64,000 nt of DNA from Flavilitoribacter nigricans DSM 23189 = NBRC 102662. GTDB lineage: Bacteria; Bacteroidota; Bacteroidia; Chitinophagales; Saprospiraceae. The DNA lies in assembly GCF_002646595.1 (NCBI RefSeq), contig NZ_PDUD01000018.1:372001-436000 (forward strand), given 5' to 3'. The notes beneath the pieces are model-generated. The model saw nothing but the letters and a program-made list of their open reading frames with translations, did no database searches and was not told the DNA's origin. Positions 44,355-53,302 of this stretch are shown piece after piece; within the stretch, counting starts at the first letter, position 1, and the number at the start of each line of letters is the position of its first letter. The translations under genes and the position numbers were made by a program.

Positions 44355-45302
44355 TTATGCCACGTCCGGTTCTTCCTCATCAACCGGAGTCTGATCCAGA
44401 AACCAGACGATCAGAAACCCGATAATGACCAGAACGATCACGCCCAGCACCATCGGCTCGCCGTCGTAAGCAGCCGGTAAAACACTCTTCTCCAGAAAAG
44501 GCACCTCTTCACCGTGACTATCGATCCGGTATTCGATCACATTGCGCCAGGGCCAGATCTTATTCAGAGAGCCCACCATAAAACCGGTAAGAATAGCCAT
44601 GGTCAGACTACGGTGGTGCTTAAACGCCCACGAAAGGAAGCGGGAAAATGTAGCCAGACCGATCAGAGCTCCCACGGCGAATACCCCCAGGATCTTCAGG
44701 CTGGCGCTATCAAAGGTTGTCAAAGCCGTCTTCACCGCGGGAATGATCACCGTGTACATGCCCATCAACAGGAGGATGAAGCTACCGGAAATACCGGGCA
44801 GGATGAGGGCGGATATCGCGATCATACCACAGATTAGGATGAACCAGAGAGAATCGATCCCCTGGGCGGGAGCAGCTACGGTAATGTAGTACGCCAGGGC
44901 TGCGGCTGCAACCAGACCGGATATCTCTACTACCGTCCATCGGCCCACCCGCTTGCCGATGTACCAGACCGAGGCCAGGATCAATCCGAAGAAAAAGGCC
45001 CACAGCAGTTGCGGATGACTTTCGAGTAATCTGGTGACGATAAAAACCCCGGTAACCAGACCGAAGGCCATTCCGGGTAATAATACGGCCAGGAACGGAC
45101 CATTTGCCTTTTCCCAGACGGCGCTGAGACCTCCCTGGCGGAACGCTTTGAAGAGATCCGGTCCGAGAATGCTTTTGATGGTATCCAGTAATTCTTCGTA
45201 AATACCGGTGATGAATGCCAGGGTTCCACCCGATACGCCGGGGATCACTTCAGCCAGGCCCATGGCGGCACCTTTCAAAAAAAGTAAAAGTCTGTTCCTC
45301 AT
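44355..45302 (-). CDS. DUF368/PopT family undecaprenyl-phosphate transporter
   Basis: This 315-residue protein has about eight to ten membrane helices and the DUF368 opening signature KGAAMGLAEVIPGVSGGTLAFITGIYEEL. A second copy-like motif LILPGISGSFILLLMGMY near residue 170 makes the two inverted halves visible. DUF368 proteins (PopT) have been shown in other bacteria to return undecaprenyl phosphate across the inner membrane, recycling the lipid carrier of peptidoglycan and other surface polymers. Assignment to that activity is by family. It ends in an acidic tail (DEEEPDVA). Monocistronic; no start ambiguity. Confidence 0.88.
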   Translation of the reverse strand: MRNRLLLFLKGAAMGLAEVIPGVSGGTLAFITGIYEELLDTIKSILGPDLFKAFRQGGLSAVWEKANGPFLAVLLPGMAFGLVTGVFIVTRLLESHPQLLWAFFFGLILASVWYIGKRVGRWTVVEISGLVAAAALAYYITVAAPAQGIDSLWFILICGMIAISALILPGISGSFILLLMGMYTVIIPAVKTALTTFDSASLKILGVFAVGALIGLATFSRFLSWAFKHHRSLTMAILTGFMVGSLNKIWPWRNVIEYRIDSHGEEVPFLEKSVLPAAYDGEPMVLGVIVLVIIGFLIVWFLDQTPVDEEEPDVA

Positions 45303-45439
45303 GGGCGCTAAAATAGTTTTTTTCGGTAAAGAAGCTATTGGGTAGTCTAATTTAAAATAAATGCGATCGGGGAACTGCTGACAGTAGACAATGTCCCGGA
45401 GATAAAAGCCCAGCCCTCACCGGGAGACTACAAAAATTA

Positions 45440-46651
45440 TTACTCGTGAACCCGGCTTTTGACCCTGGGGTCCGGGGGCGGGATGATCTCATCGAGGGGA
45501 ATTTCCGATCCAAGTTTACTGAGGTCCGGTTGCCCGGCATTTACCCAGGCGGTAAACCAGGAGCTGCCGATCGCGCGGATAGAGGCGCGCATCCGTTCTT
45601 CCACCATACCGTCCATCGCCTCGTGGTAGGCTCTGGAGTAGGCTTCGCATTGCGTACGGATGGTGGCGTCAAGCCGGTCCTCATAACAGAACTGCTGATC
45701 GCGGGGGAATTGTTCGCTCAGACGTCTTTCAATTTGCAGCACACTGTCTACCAGCACGTGGCTGGCCAGTACGGTTTCCCAGAATACTTCGTCCGGGCGT
45801 TCCCAGTATTCGGCCGGGCCCACGAAAAAATCGTAGTTCTTATCGGCAAACAATTCCGGCAGCCGGCTTTCCCAAAATGCATGGATACCGGGCTGTCCGG
45901 TCAACTGGCCGTTGTAGTTTTCGGTAGTATGCAGCGGCACGTGGGCGTCTCCGATATAATGTCCCATTTCCGCCGAGAGCCGCAAGATACGCCGGAGGTC
46001 TTTCTGTTGGAAAGCCCGGGTCAGGTCAAACTGCATTTTCTCCAGATGGTACGGCAGGATACCGTACTCCGAGAAGTGTTCTTCGGCAAAGGCCGACTGA
46101 CAATCGATCTCCCGCCCGAACAGCGTGCTTAGGTCAGCACAGGTGACCGTCCATTCGTCCGCGTAAAACTGAGGAAGGATCTTTTCCAGGAAAAATTGCC
46201 GGTATTGTTTGGTGGGAACCGCGTAGGTATTGCTCTCCGAATGATCCCGAAAGGTCAGATATTCGAGATCCCGGGAAAAGGTGTCCAGCCCAAAAGATAA
46301 AGTATCGCCCCCGCCATTGAGTACATATATAGTTGTATGGCGGATCAGGGCATCCGTCCAGTTTCGCGGGACCTTTTCAAACGGATAGACATCCCAGTGA
46401 TCGATATCAATATAGTGGCGGACCGCCTCGTGTTTGGTCGCGTAGCGGCGTTTATCGGGATCGACCGCGTGCTCGGTGATGTATTCCAGGTGCTTTTTGT
46501 AAAAGCGACTCATTTCCGGCGGCAGGGTAAATACCGCCATCCGGTTGATCCGGCGGTGGCCGAAAAAACCCCACCGGGGTGCAGTGGCCGAAACAGAAAT
46601 GCAGATAAGCAGAAAGAAAAGCAGCCTGCGGTATGTAAATAGATGGTTCAG
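45440..46651 (-). CDS. Zinc-dependent phospholipase C/S1-P1-like exported protein, non-standard start
   Basis: From the first ATG (46540) the frame encodes 366 residues, but the conserved N-terminus continues upstream in frame. Residues LLFFLLICISVSATAPRW form a signal peptide, then WGFFGHRRINRMAVF supplies the Trp/His that begin mature zinc phospholipase C-family proteins. Other likely metal ligands are in KHEAVRHYIDIDHWD and MGHYIGDAHVPLH. No ATG, GTG or TTG lies between the in-frame stop (codon just above 46663) and this region; CTG at 46651 or ATA at 46663 would be the only starts. The coordinates use CTG. Either a rare initiation codon, a mutation or a sequencing error explains this. Probable role: periplasmic or secreted phosphodiesterase/nuclease. 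Confidence 0.7.
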   Translation of the reverse strand: MNHLFTYRRLLFFLLICISVSATAPRWGFFGHRRINRMAVFTLPPEMSRFYKKHLEYITEHAVDPDKRRYATKHEAVRHYIDIDHWDVYPFEKVPRNWTDALIRHTTIYVLNGGGDTLSFGLDTFSRDLEYLTFRDHSESNTYAVPTKQYRQFFLEKILPQFYADEWTVTCADLSTLFGREIDCQSAFAEEHFSEYGILPYHLEKMQFDLTRAFQQKDLRRILRLSAEMGHYIGDAHVPLHTTENYNGQLTGQPGIHAFWESRLPELFADKNYDFFVGPAEYWERPDEVFWETVLASHVLVDSVLQIERRLSEQFPRDQQFCYEDRLDATIRTQCEAYSRAYHEAMDGMVEERMRASIRAIGSSWFTAWVNAGQPDLSKLGSEIPLDEIIPPPDPRVKSRVHE

Positions 46652-46668
46652 ACCAGATAGTATTTAAA

Positions 46669-46720
46669 CGTTGAGATTCGGAGATGCCGGTCAGACCCGA
46701 GCGACCTCCTCATCTCAACG
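46669..46720 (-). terminator. Inverted repeat between usp and phospholipase genes
   Basis: CGTTGAGAT (46669-46677) pairs perfectly with ATCTCAACG (46712-46720) across a 34-base loop. Read leftwards it is followed by TTTAAATA. It lies just beyond the usp stop (46731) and could be a weak terminator for it. Confidence 0.4.
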
Positions 46721-46730
46721 TCCGGAAGGA

Positions 46731-47570
46731 TCATTTATTTTTCAGGGCCAGCACCGGTGTATCGGCGTGATAGGCCATCTGTTTGGTCTTGCTGTAGTGA
46801 AACAACTCCTGCAGGAAATTCCTCTGGTGGGTCACCATCGCCAGCAGGTCAACATGGTTGGCCTCCATGTATTTGGTGAGTTCTTCGTTGATATCGGTGC
46901 CGTCCAGTACGTGAAACTCCATGTTGTCGTATTCACTGAATATCCCGGCAAAGGTTTCCATCTTTCGGGTATACGCTTCGGTATGGGCCAGATCCACATT
47001 CAGACAGTGAATATGGGGTTTGAAGGGGGCAAACATTTTATTCAGTAAGTGCAGCGTCAACTGTTCTTCCTCCGAAAAAGTAGTGGTGAAAGCGATCTGA
47101 TCGATCTTGCCGTCGAAAGTACTCTTTTCCGGAATAGTCAGTACCGGGCAGGGAGCATTTTCCATCACCTCACCGGCGGTACTGCCCATAAAGATCTCTT
47201 TCAATCCGCGGGCACCGGTCGTACCCATTACGATCAGGTCGATGGCATCATTCACGGCCACTTCCAGGATGGCCGACTCGGGGTCTCCCTGTTTGAGCAC
47301 GTGTTGCATGATGATATGGTCGAATCCGTGCGCCCGGGCGGTATCCACCAGTGGAGGAATGGCATCGCGGTAACTCTCGAATTCGTAGAGGTCCATATTA
47401 TCGTAAAAATTGCGAAGCGACGGCGTCAGTTCCATATCGCTCACCTGCGGCATTTCGTAGGCGTGCAGGGTGGTGATCTCCGCGCCAAATTTATCCGCCA
47501 GATGCAGGGCATAGATGAATGCCTGTTGGGCAGCATCGGAAAAATCGGTAGGAAAGAGTATTTTATTCAT
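46731..47570 (-). CDS. Tandem universal stress protein
   Basis: This 279-residue cytosolic protein contains two Usp domains. The first (about 1-150) is canonical, with KILFPTDFSDAAQQAF at the N-terminus and the ATP-binding signature GTTGARGLKEIFMGS, which fits G-x2-G-x9-G-S. The second (about 155-279) is more diverged and lacks a clear ATP motif (YSKTKQMAYHADTPVLALK). Such double Usp proteins are common in Bacteroidota and respond to energy or oxidative stress; ATP binding may regulate them. No partner gene is adjacent. Confidence 0.9.
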   Translation of the reverse strand: MNKILFPTDFSDAAQQAFIYALHLADKFGAEITTLHAYEMPQVSDMELTPSLRNFYDNMDLYEFESYRDAIPPLVDTARAHGFDHIIMQHVLKQGDPESAILEVAVNDAIDLIVMGTTGARGLKEIFMGSTAGEVMENAPCPVLTIPEKSTFDGKIDQIAFTTTFSEEEQLTLHLLNKMFAPFKPHIHCLNVDLAHTEAYTRKMETFAGIFSEYDNMEFHVLDGTDINEELTKYMEANHVDLLAMVTHQRNFLQELFHYSKTKQMAYHADTPVLALKNK

Positions 47571-47699
47571 TGATCTGCTATTTGACTCGAAAAGGTAAGG
47601 ATAAATTTAAGTTTCTCCGCCCATTTCGGCTACGGCTTGTACCAAACTTAAATTTCAGTTTACATCTTCCTGGTTAATAAATTCGGTTTTCTTGCAGCA

Positions 47700-47923
47700 G
47701 GTCCGGATGACACAGATCACCATCCGCTGTGATTCGGATCAGTGCATGCCGTCCGTTACCGGCCTATCTTAGTGCCATTATTAAACAACAGTAGTAAACA
47801 ACAGTTTGGTTATATATCATAGTCTATTGGGTGTTCAATTGTTTGCAGGTGGTTGAATTAGGTTGAACCAAGATAAAAAACCACCTAGCGGCCGCTCCGA
47901 GTCATCGGGGCGGCCTTTTTTTT
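47700..47923 (+). ncRNA. Possible structured non-coding RNA ending at an orphan terminator
   Basis: This gene-free stretch between usp and the M16 peptidase holds several hairpins in a row. The first pairs GGTCCGGAT and CACAG (47700-47715) with CTGTG and ATTCGGATC (47727-47740). A small GCCG/CGGC hairpin follows near 47749-47764. Then AGGTGGTT and AACCACCT pair around a GGTTGAACC hairpin (47847-47887). The region ends in a strong rightward terminator at 47890-47923, with no rightward gene upstream to need it. A TTTG at 47805 lacks a good -7 partner, so the 5' end is unknown. It does not match RNase P, tmRNA, SRP or 6S RNA by eye. Confidence 0.4.
47890..47923 (+). terminator. Orphan Rho-independent terminator
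   Basis: GGCCGCTCCGA (47890-47900) pairs with TCGGGGCGGCC (47905-47915) with one G-T wobble and a GTCA loop, followed by eight T residues. No coding gene on the plus strand ends nearby. Confidence 0.9.
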
Positions 47924-48110
47924 GGTCTGCTGAGATTCTCCATTCGTAGAAAATTAATTTCAATACGGGCCTGAACGCGCCAAGTTCCGTAATTTTATAA
48001 GGAAATCATTCGGACTTTCGGCACTGCACGTCCAGCCGGCGGCCCGAGGATTTAATGATAGCGAGAGAAAATCTACCAACACCAAATATTCTTAACCAAA
48101 AAATGCACTT

Positions 48111-50882
48111 ATGAGGCAGAGTTTCACCTTATTGTTATTGACTCTTTTTCTAATGTCCGGTACAAACCTGGATGCCCAGAAAGCATCTTACTTCAGTCCG
48201 GACGACATCGAAATCCCCTATCAGAAATTTGTACTGAACAACGGTTTGACCCTTATCGTCCACGAAGACCACAAAGCGCCGATTGCGGCGGTCAACGTCT
48301 GGTACCACGTGGGATCGAAAAATGAAAAACCCGGGAAAAGTGGTTTTGCCCACCTGTTTGAACACCTGATGTTCAACGGTAGTGAAAATTACGATGATGA
48401 TTATTTCCAGGCACTGGAACGGATCGGCGGTACGGACCTGAACGGTACCACCAACAACGACCGGACCAATTATTTCCAAAACGTTCCGCTGGCCGCACTG
48501 GACCAGGTGCTCTTCCTGGAAAGCGACCGGATGGGCCACCTGTTGGGCGCTATCGACCAGGAAGTACTGGACGAACAGCGTGGAGTGGTACAAAATGAGA
48601 AACGCCAGGGAGAGAACAATCCCTACGGCAAACAGTGGGATCTGATCACGAAGGCCATGTTCCCCGCCGGTCACCCCTATTCCTGGACGGTGATCGGAGA
48701 AATGGAGGATCTGAACGCGGCTTCGCTCGAAGATGTACACGAATGGTTTAAGACCTACTACGGACCGGCCAACGCCGTCATTGCGATCGCCGGTGATGTG
48801 GATGCGGAAGATATTTACAAAAGAGCGGTCAAATACTTTGGTGATATTCCGGCCGGACCGGCTCTGGTTCGCCCGGAAGTAAATATCCCTATCCGCACCC
48901 AGGAGACCCGACAAAGCTACCAGGATCGCGTTCCGGAAGCCCGGATCAATTTTGTCTGGAATACGCCGGAATGGGGATCCAAAGAGGCCGTACTGCTCAA
49001 TCTTGCGTCGAGTGTCCTGTCCAGCGGTAAAAACTCCCGTTTTTACAAGCGACTCGTTTACGACGATCAGATCGCCAGCTCCGCTAATGCTTTTACCTGG
49101 GAAAAGGAGATCGCGAGTAATTTCATCGTACAGGCCAACGTGAAACCCGGGAAGACCGTAGAAGAAGTAGAAGCTGCCCTGAACGAAGAACTGGATAAGT
49201 TCCTGAAAGATGGTCCGACCCAACAGGAACTGGACCGGGTAAAATCACAGTATTTTGCCGGTTTCATTAAAGGCATCGAGCGGATCGGTGGCTTTGGTGG
49301 TAAATCCGACATCCTCGCTCAACACGAAGTGTACGGCGGTAGTGCAGACTACTACAAGGACATCCTCCAAATGGTAGCGGATGCCAAACCGGCCGATGTG
49401 CAAATGGCCGCCAAAAAATGGCTGAGCGCCGGACGCCATACTCTGATCTGTACGCCTTTCCCCGAATTCAGCACCATCGCATCGGATATCGATCGCAGCA
49501 AGGGACTGCCGGAAATGGGAGCTCCCGCGACGGTTAAATTCCCAGACCTGGAACGCACTACCCTGAGTAACGGCATGGAAGTGGTGCTGGCCAAACGCCC
49601 GGGCATTCCGACGGTAGTGATGCGCATGATGTTCGATGCGGGTTATGCATCCGATCAGTTTTCCAAAGCAGGCACGGCTTCGCTTGCGATGGATATGATG
49701 GATGAAGGCACTAAAAATAAGAGCGCTCTGGAGATCAACGAAGAACTTCAGACCCTCGGCGCCGGTCTGGCCGCCTATTCGGACCTCGACGCTTCCTACG
49801 TCAATCTGAACACCCTCAAACCTACACTGGAACCCAGTCTGGATATGATGGCCGATGTGATCCTGCGCCCCTCTTTCCCACAAGAAGATTTCGACCGGCT
49901 GAAAAATCAGACGATGGTCCAGATCCAGCGGGAAAAATCCCAGCCGGTGCAGATGGCCATCCGGGTAATGCCTAAGTTCCTTTACGGTGAAGGACACGCC
50001 TACAGCCAGCCGTTGACCGGATCGGGTTACGAAAGCACTGTACAATCCATGACGCGGGACGATATGGTTAAGTTCCACGATACCTGGATCCGCCCGAACA
50101 ACGCCACGCTGATGGTGGTGGGCGACCTGGATATGGCCGAACTCAAGCCCATGCTGGAAAAACGGTTCGGAGACTGGAAGAAAGGCAAAACGCCTAAGAA
50201 AAACATCGCTGAGGTAAAAGAAAGCAATAAGGGTAAACTGTACCTGATGGATCGTCCCGAAAGTCAGCAATCCGTGATCATCGGCGGTTACCTGATCGAT
50301 CCGTACGGCAAGGTGGATGAAATTGCCCGGGAAACGGCAGTTAATGTGCTGGGTGGTGAGTTCACGGCCCGGGTAAACATGAACCTGCGGGAAGACAAGC
50401 ACTGGGCCTACGGTGCCTATACTTTCGTCCAACAGGCAAAAGGGCAACGCCCGATGCTGGCCTACGCTCCGGTACAGACAGATAAGACCAAGGAATCCGT
50501 GCAGGAGATCATCAAAGAATTTGAGATGTTCGTGGGAGACAAACCGGTTACGGAGGAGGAATTCACCAAGACTACCGGCAACGCCATTCTCGCACTGCCC
50601 GGTCAGTGGGAAACCAATAATGCCGTGATGAGTTCCCTGAATAATCAGCTCAAATACGACCTGAATGATGATTATTACCAGACCTACGGAGACAAGGTCC
50701 GCAACCTGGAGCTTTCCGACGTTCGTTCGCTGAGTAAAAAGATCGTTCGGCCCGATGATATGGCCTACTTCGTGGTAGGCGATAAAGAAAAGATCCTGCC
50801 CGCGCTGAAAGAGCTCGGTCTGGAGATCGTACTGGTTGATGCCGACGGAAATCCGATCCCGGAATCCAAAGCAAAACCATAA
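48111..50882 (+). CDS. Exported M16 family zinc metallopeptidase
   Basis: This 923-residue protein has a signal peptide (about 1-22) and two M16 halves, as in pitrilysin/PqqL-like proteases. The first half carries the inverted zinc motif HLFEH (His81, Glu84, His85) and the downstream Glu in NEKRQGENNP near 165. The second half (from about residue 475, FPDLERTTLSNGMEVVLAKR) lacks the motif and serves as the inactive partner domain. Processed substrates are usually small peptides or unfolded segments in the periplasm. It ends in a basic PESKAKP tail. It is monocistronic: a possible RNA terminator lies upstream and a convergent hairpin downstream. Confidence 0.93.
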   Translation: MRQSFTLLLLTLFLMSGTNLDAQKASYFSPDDIEIPYQKFVLNNGLTLIVHEDHKAPIAAVNVWYHVGSKNEKPGKSGFAHLFEHLMFNGSENYDDDYFQALERIGGTDLNGTTNNDRTNYFQNVPLAALDQVLFLESDRMGHLLGAIDQEVLDEQRGVVQNEKRQGENNPYGKQWDLITKAMFPAGHPYSWTVIGEMEDLNAASLEDVHEWFKTYYGPANAVIAIAGDVDAEDIYKRAVKYFGDIPAGPALVRPEVNIPIRTQETRQSYQDRVPEARINFVWNTPEWGSKEAVLLNLASSVLSSGKNSRFYKRLVYDDQIASSANAFTWEKEIASNFIVQANVKPGKTVEEVEAALNEELDKFLKDGPTQQELDRVKSQYFAGFIKGIERIGGFGGKSDILAQHEVYGGSADYYKDILQMVADAKPADVQMAAKKWLSAGRHTLICTPFPEFSTIASDIDRSKGLPEMGAPATVKFPDLERTTLSNGMEVVLAKRPGIPTVVMRMMFDAGYASDQFSKAGTASLAMDMMDEGTKNKSALEINEELQTLGAGLAAYSDLDASYVNLNTLKPTLEPSLDMMADVILRPSFPQEDFDRLKNQTMVQIQREKSQPVQMAIRVMPKFLYGEGHAYSQPLTGSGYESTVQSMTRDDMVKFHDTWIRPNNATLMVVGDLDMAELKPMLEKRFGDWKKGKTPKKNIAEVKESNKGKLYLMDRPESQQSVIIGGYLIDPYGKVDEIARETAVNVLGGEFTARVNMNLREDKHWAYGAYTFVQQAKGQRPMLAYAPVQTDKTKESVQEIIKEFEMFVGDKPVTEEEFTKTTGNAILALPGQWETNNAVMSSLNNQLKYDLNDDYYQTYGDKVRNLELSDVRSLSKKIVRPDDMAYFVVGDKEKILPALKELGLEIVLVDADGNPIPESKAKP

Positions 50883-50896
50883 GGATTTAGCATTGT

Positions 50897-50924
50897 TGAG
50901 CGACCGGAGTTTTCCGGTCGCTCA
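50897..50924. terminator. Convergent terminator hairpin
   Basis: TGAGCGACCGGA (50897-50908) pairs perfectly with TCCGGTCGCTCA (50913-50924) over a GTTT loop. It lies between the stops of the M16 gene and the leftward response regulator gene and is followed by GCAAATTTTGC rather than a pure T tract. Confidence 0.75.
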
Positions 50925-50937
50925 GCAAATTTTGCTT

Positions 50938-51627
50938 CTACCCTTCCTCCGTATCCGTCAGGATAAATCCACTTCCGTATACATTATTGATCTTGATCAG
51001 GGGATCTTTGGCCAGGTATTTTCGCAGGCGGGAAATGAACACATCCATACTGCGCCGGGTAAAATAATCATTGGTATTCCAAAGGGTATTCAGTACCTGC
51101 CGCCGCGACAGTAACTTGCCTTTATTTTCACAAAGGAGTCGCAACAACTGGGCCTCTCTTTCCGTCAGGATCTGCTCCTCCTCATCCAGCACCAGTTTCT
51201 GATTGCTGAAATCGAAATGGTAGGCGCCTACTTCGTACGATTGTTTCTGCGGACTGGTATTGCCCTTGCTTCTCCGCAGGATCGCTTTGATGCGGGCCAG
51301 CAATTCTTCCTCGTCTACCGGCTTGACAATGTAATCATCCGCCCCGAGATTAAAACCTTTCAATTTGTCGACTTTCAGCGCCTTGGCGGTGAGGAAAATG
51401 ATCGGCACCCCCGCTTCGATCGCGCGCAGTTCGCCAGCCAGGGTAAATCCATCCATTTCGGGCATCATCACATCCAGAATACAGAGATCGTAGGCTCTTT
51501 TTTTAAAAGCCTTCAGCCCGGCTTTACCGTCCCGGGCCAGTTCCACCCCAAAATCCTTCATTTCAAGGTATTCCTTAAGAATGTATCCGAGGGTTTCATT
51601 GTCTTCTACGAGCAGAATGTTATTCAT
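50938..51627 (-). CDS. OmpR/PhoB family response regulator
   Basis: This 229-residue protein has a receiver domain (1-115) with NILLVEDNETLGYI, phospho-acceptor Asp in LCILDVMMPEMDG and the late Lys in GADDYIVKPVDEEEL. The C-terminal winged helix (about 130-229) contains LTEREAQLLRLLCENKGKLLSRRQ in two parts and RRSMDVFISRLRKYL. It belongs to the RprY-like group common in Bacteroidota. The cognate kinase gene lies directly upstream on the same strand, but with an unusually long 218-base gap that contains two palindromes, so separate regulation of the two genes is possible. Confidence 0.93.
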   Translation of the reverse strand: MNNILLVEDNETLGYILKEYLEMKDFGVELARDGKAGLKAFKKRAYDLCILDVMMPEMDGFTLAGELRAIEAGVPIIFLTAKALKVDKLKGFNLGADDYIVKPVDEEELLARIKAILRRSKGNTSPQKQSYEVGAYHFDFSNQKLVLDEEEQILTEREAQLLRLLCENKGKLLSRRQVLNTLWNTNDYFTRRSMDVFISRLRKYLAKDPLIKINNVYGSGFILTDTEEG

Positions 51628-51757
51628 GACAGATCAATATGGGTGAAGAGAGATGTGGCGCTGGCCGTTTATTTGCAATGGAATATTTGGTACTGTAAAC
51701 CAGGATATTGTCGTTTAATTGTAGAGAGTAGATGGTAAAGCGTAGAGAGACTGTAAC

Positions 51758-51846
51758 CGTTAAAATCAGGGATCTTGCTCCATTTTAACGATAGGTAATC
51801 CCTATGCCCTTTACTTTATACCCGCTACCTAAGTTGCAACTTAGGT
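51758..51846. repeat. Palindromes between kinase and response-regulator genes
   Basis: A perfect 20-bp palindrome lies at 51827-51846, touching the kinase stop codon. A second inverted pair, CGTTAAAAT (51758-51766) with ATTTTAACG (51782-51790), lies in the response-regulator leader. Neither has a T tract on the relevant side, so they look like operators or RNA-processing hairpins rather than standard terminators. Confidence 0.55.
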
Positions 51847-53135
51847 TATTTATAATCACCGGGAATGGGCAGAGACACTTCAAACCGGCTTCCTTCTCCG
51901 GCTTTACTAAAGACTTTGATTTGTCCCCGGTGCGCCTTTACGATCTGACGCACATAGTTCAGCCCCAGACCAAAGCCTTTCACCTGATGTAAATTGCCGG
52001 AAGGCACCCGGTAAAACTTCTCAAAGATCTTTTGCTGCTGGTCGGTCGCAATCCCAATGCCCCGGTCCAAAACACTCACCACCAGCCAGTCTTCCTCATC
52101 GCGGGTACTGATCTCTATGAACGGTTCGTCGGTCTGGTATTTTAGCGCATTGTCCAAGAGGTTCTGGATCACATTGCGAAAATGGACCGGGTCCACTTCC
52201 ACCCAATCGTTAATAGCCTTAAGCTCGGGTTGCAGCTTTCCGCCCCGGGCCTGTACCTGGGGACCAAAGGAACTTAAAAGCTCCCCGATCAGATTATGCA
52301 GGGACAGGCGCTGCTTTTCCATCTGGTAATTTCGTCCTTCCAGTGAGGCCAGTTCCAGCACCCGTTCTACGTGGCCTTTGATCACTTCGTTTTCCTTTTC
52401 GATCAAAGTAGCGTATTCCTCAACCTTTTCGTTCTGCCCCTTGCCAACCGCAGTTTTCAGCATCCGGCTCAGCATTCCGATGGAAAATACCGGTGTCTTC
52501 AACTCGTGGGTCAGGTTATTGATAAAATCATTCTTTATAATGTCCAGTTTCCGCTGATGATCGAGGTAGTAGATCAATAGCCCCAGGCAGATCGCGAGGA
52601 ACAGGATAAAAATGACCGTAGGGATAATCAGATAAGCCAGACGGCCCACCAGATAATTTAGCGTATTTTGAATGTGCAGCCGGAAGTAGGGCCGGCAATT
52701 ACAGGCCCGCATCGCCAGTCCACCGATCGGACGCTGGTAACTTACCTGCGTATCGTTTTCGGACAGAAAATCCTCAGTAGCTACAAATACATGTTTTTCA
52801 TCCTCATCCGTCAGCGCAAAAGCATAATCCATCCGCAGGCTGTCCGCTCCCAGGAATTCCCGGATCAGGAAATGCAGCGAATCCCGTAAACGATCCGGCA
52901 GGATCAACTCGGGACTGGCCAACGGATTTCTTTCGGTCACCAGCATACGAATGGTCATTTCCCGCACATTGTTCTCCCGCACCAGTTTGAGATACATTTC
53001 ATCCAACAGGTGCTCCATTCGCTGATCCAGCCGTGCCCGCTCCAACAACAGTCCCGCCCGGAGGTAACTGTATTGCACAAATACCAAACCGAGCAACGAA
53101 ATGATCACGATACCGACTATAATCCAGTTCCTCAC
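51846..53135 (-). CDS. Membrane sensor histidine kinase
   Basis: This 429-residue kinase has a membrane helix at about residues 4-26, a ~145-residue periplasmic sensor region with CNCRPYF near its end, and a second helix at about 172-194. HisKA follows (INNLTHELKTPVFSIG, acceptor His near residue 217) and HATPase (N box NVIQNLLDNALKY, G1 VLDRGIGI, F box IFEKFYRV, G2 GFGLGLNYV). The layout fits the RprX-like group, and the response regulator downstream is its likely partner. The sensor domain has no recognisable ligand fold, so the signal is unknown. Confidence 0.93.
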   Translation of the reverse strand: MRNWIIVGIVIISLLGLVFVQYSYLRAGLLLERARLDQRMEHLLDEMYLKLVRENNVREMTIRMLVTERNPLASPELILPDRLRDSLHFLIREFLGADSLRMDYAFALTDEDEKHVFVATEDFLSENDTQVSYQRPIGGLAMRACNCRPYFRLHIQNTLNYLVGRLAYLIIPTVIFILFLAICLGLLIYYLDHQRKLDIIKNDFINNLTHELKTPVFSIGMLSRMLKTAVGKGQNEKVEEYATLIEKENEVIKGHVERVLELASLEGRNYQMEKQRLSLHNLIGELLSSFGPQVQARGGKLQPELKAINDWVEVDPVHFRNVIQNLLDNALKYQTDEPFIEISTRDEEDWLVVSVLDRGIGIATDQQQKIFEKFYRVPSGNLHQVKGFGLGLNYVRQIVKAHRGQIKVFSKAGEGSRFEVSLPIPGDYK

Positions 53136-53302
53136 CGCTTGAAATTAGCTATTTTCTATTCTCCCGACCAAAGCTTAACCTTCGTTTACGGGTATTAACT
53201 TTTTGTTGGGATATCGATACCCCGGTATTTTAGGAAGTTGGGATCTTGGGTGTAATGACAAGAAATAGACTGATCCTCCTGATGCCCCATCTGCCAAACA
53301 TC

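Noticed and set aside
47840-47890. Resemblance to a preQ1-I riboswitch (GGTT...ACC followed by ATAAAAAACC)
   Set aside because: The stem and loop lengths and the conserved loop do not fit the preQ1-I consensus, and the downstream M16 peptidase is not a queuosine gene.
49245-50447. Minus-strand 400-codon frame opposite the M16 peptidase gene
   Set aside because: The translation is His-rich with no recognisable domain and mirrors the M16 coding sequence; treated as a shadow.
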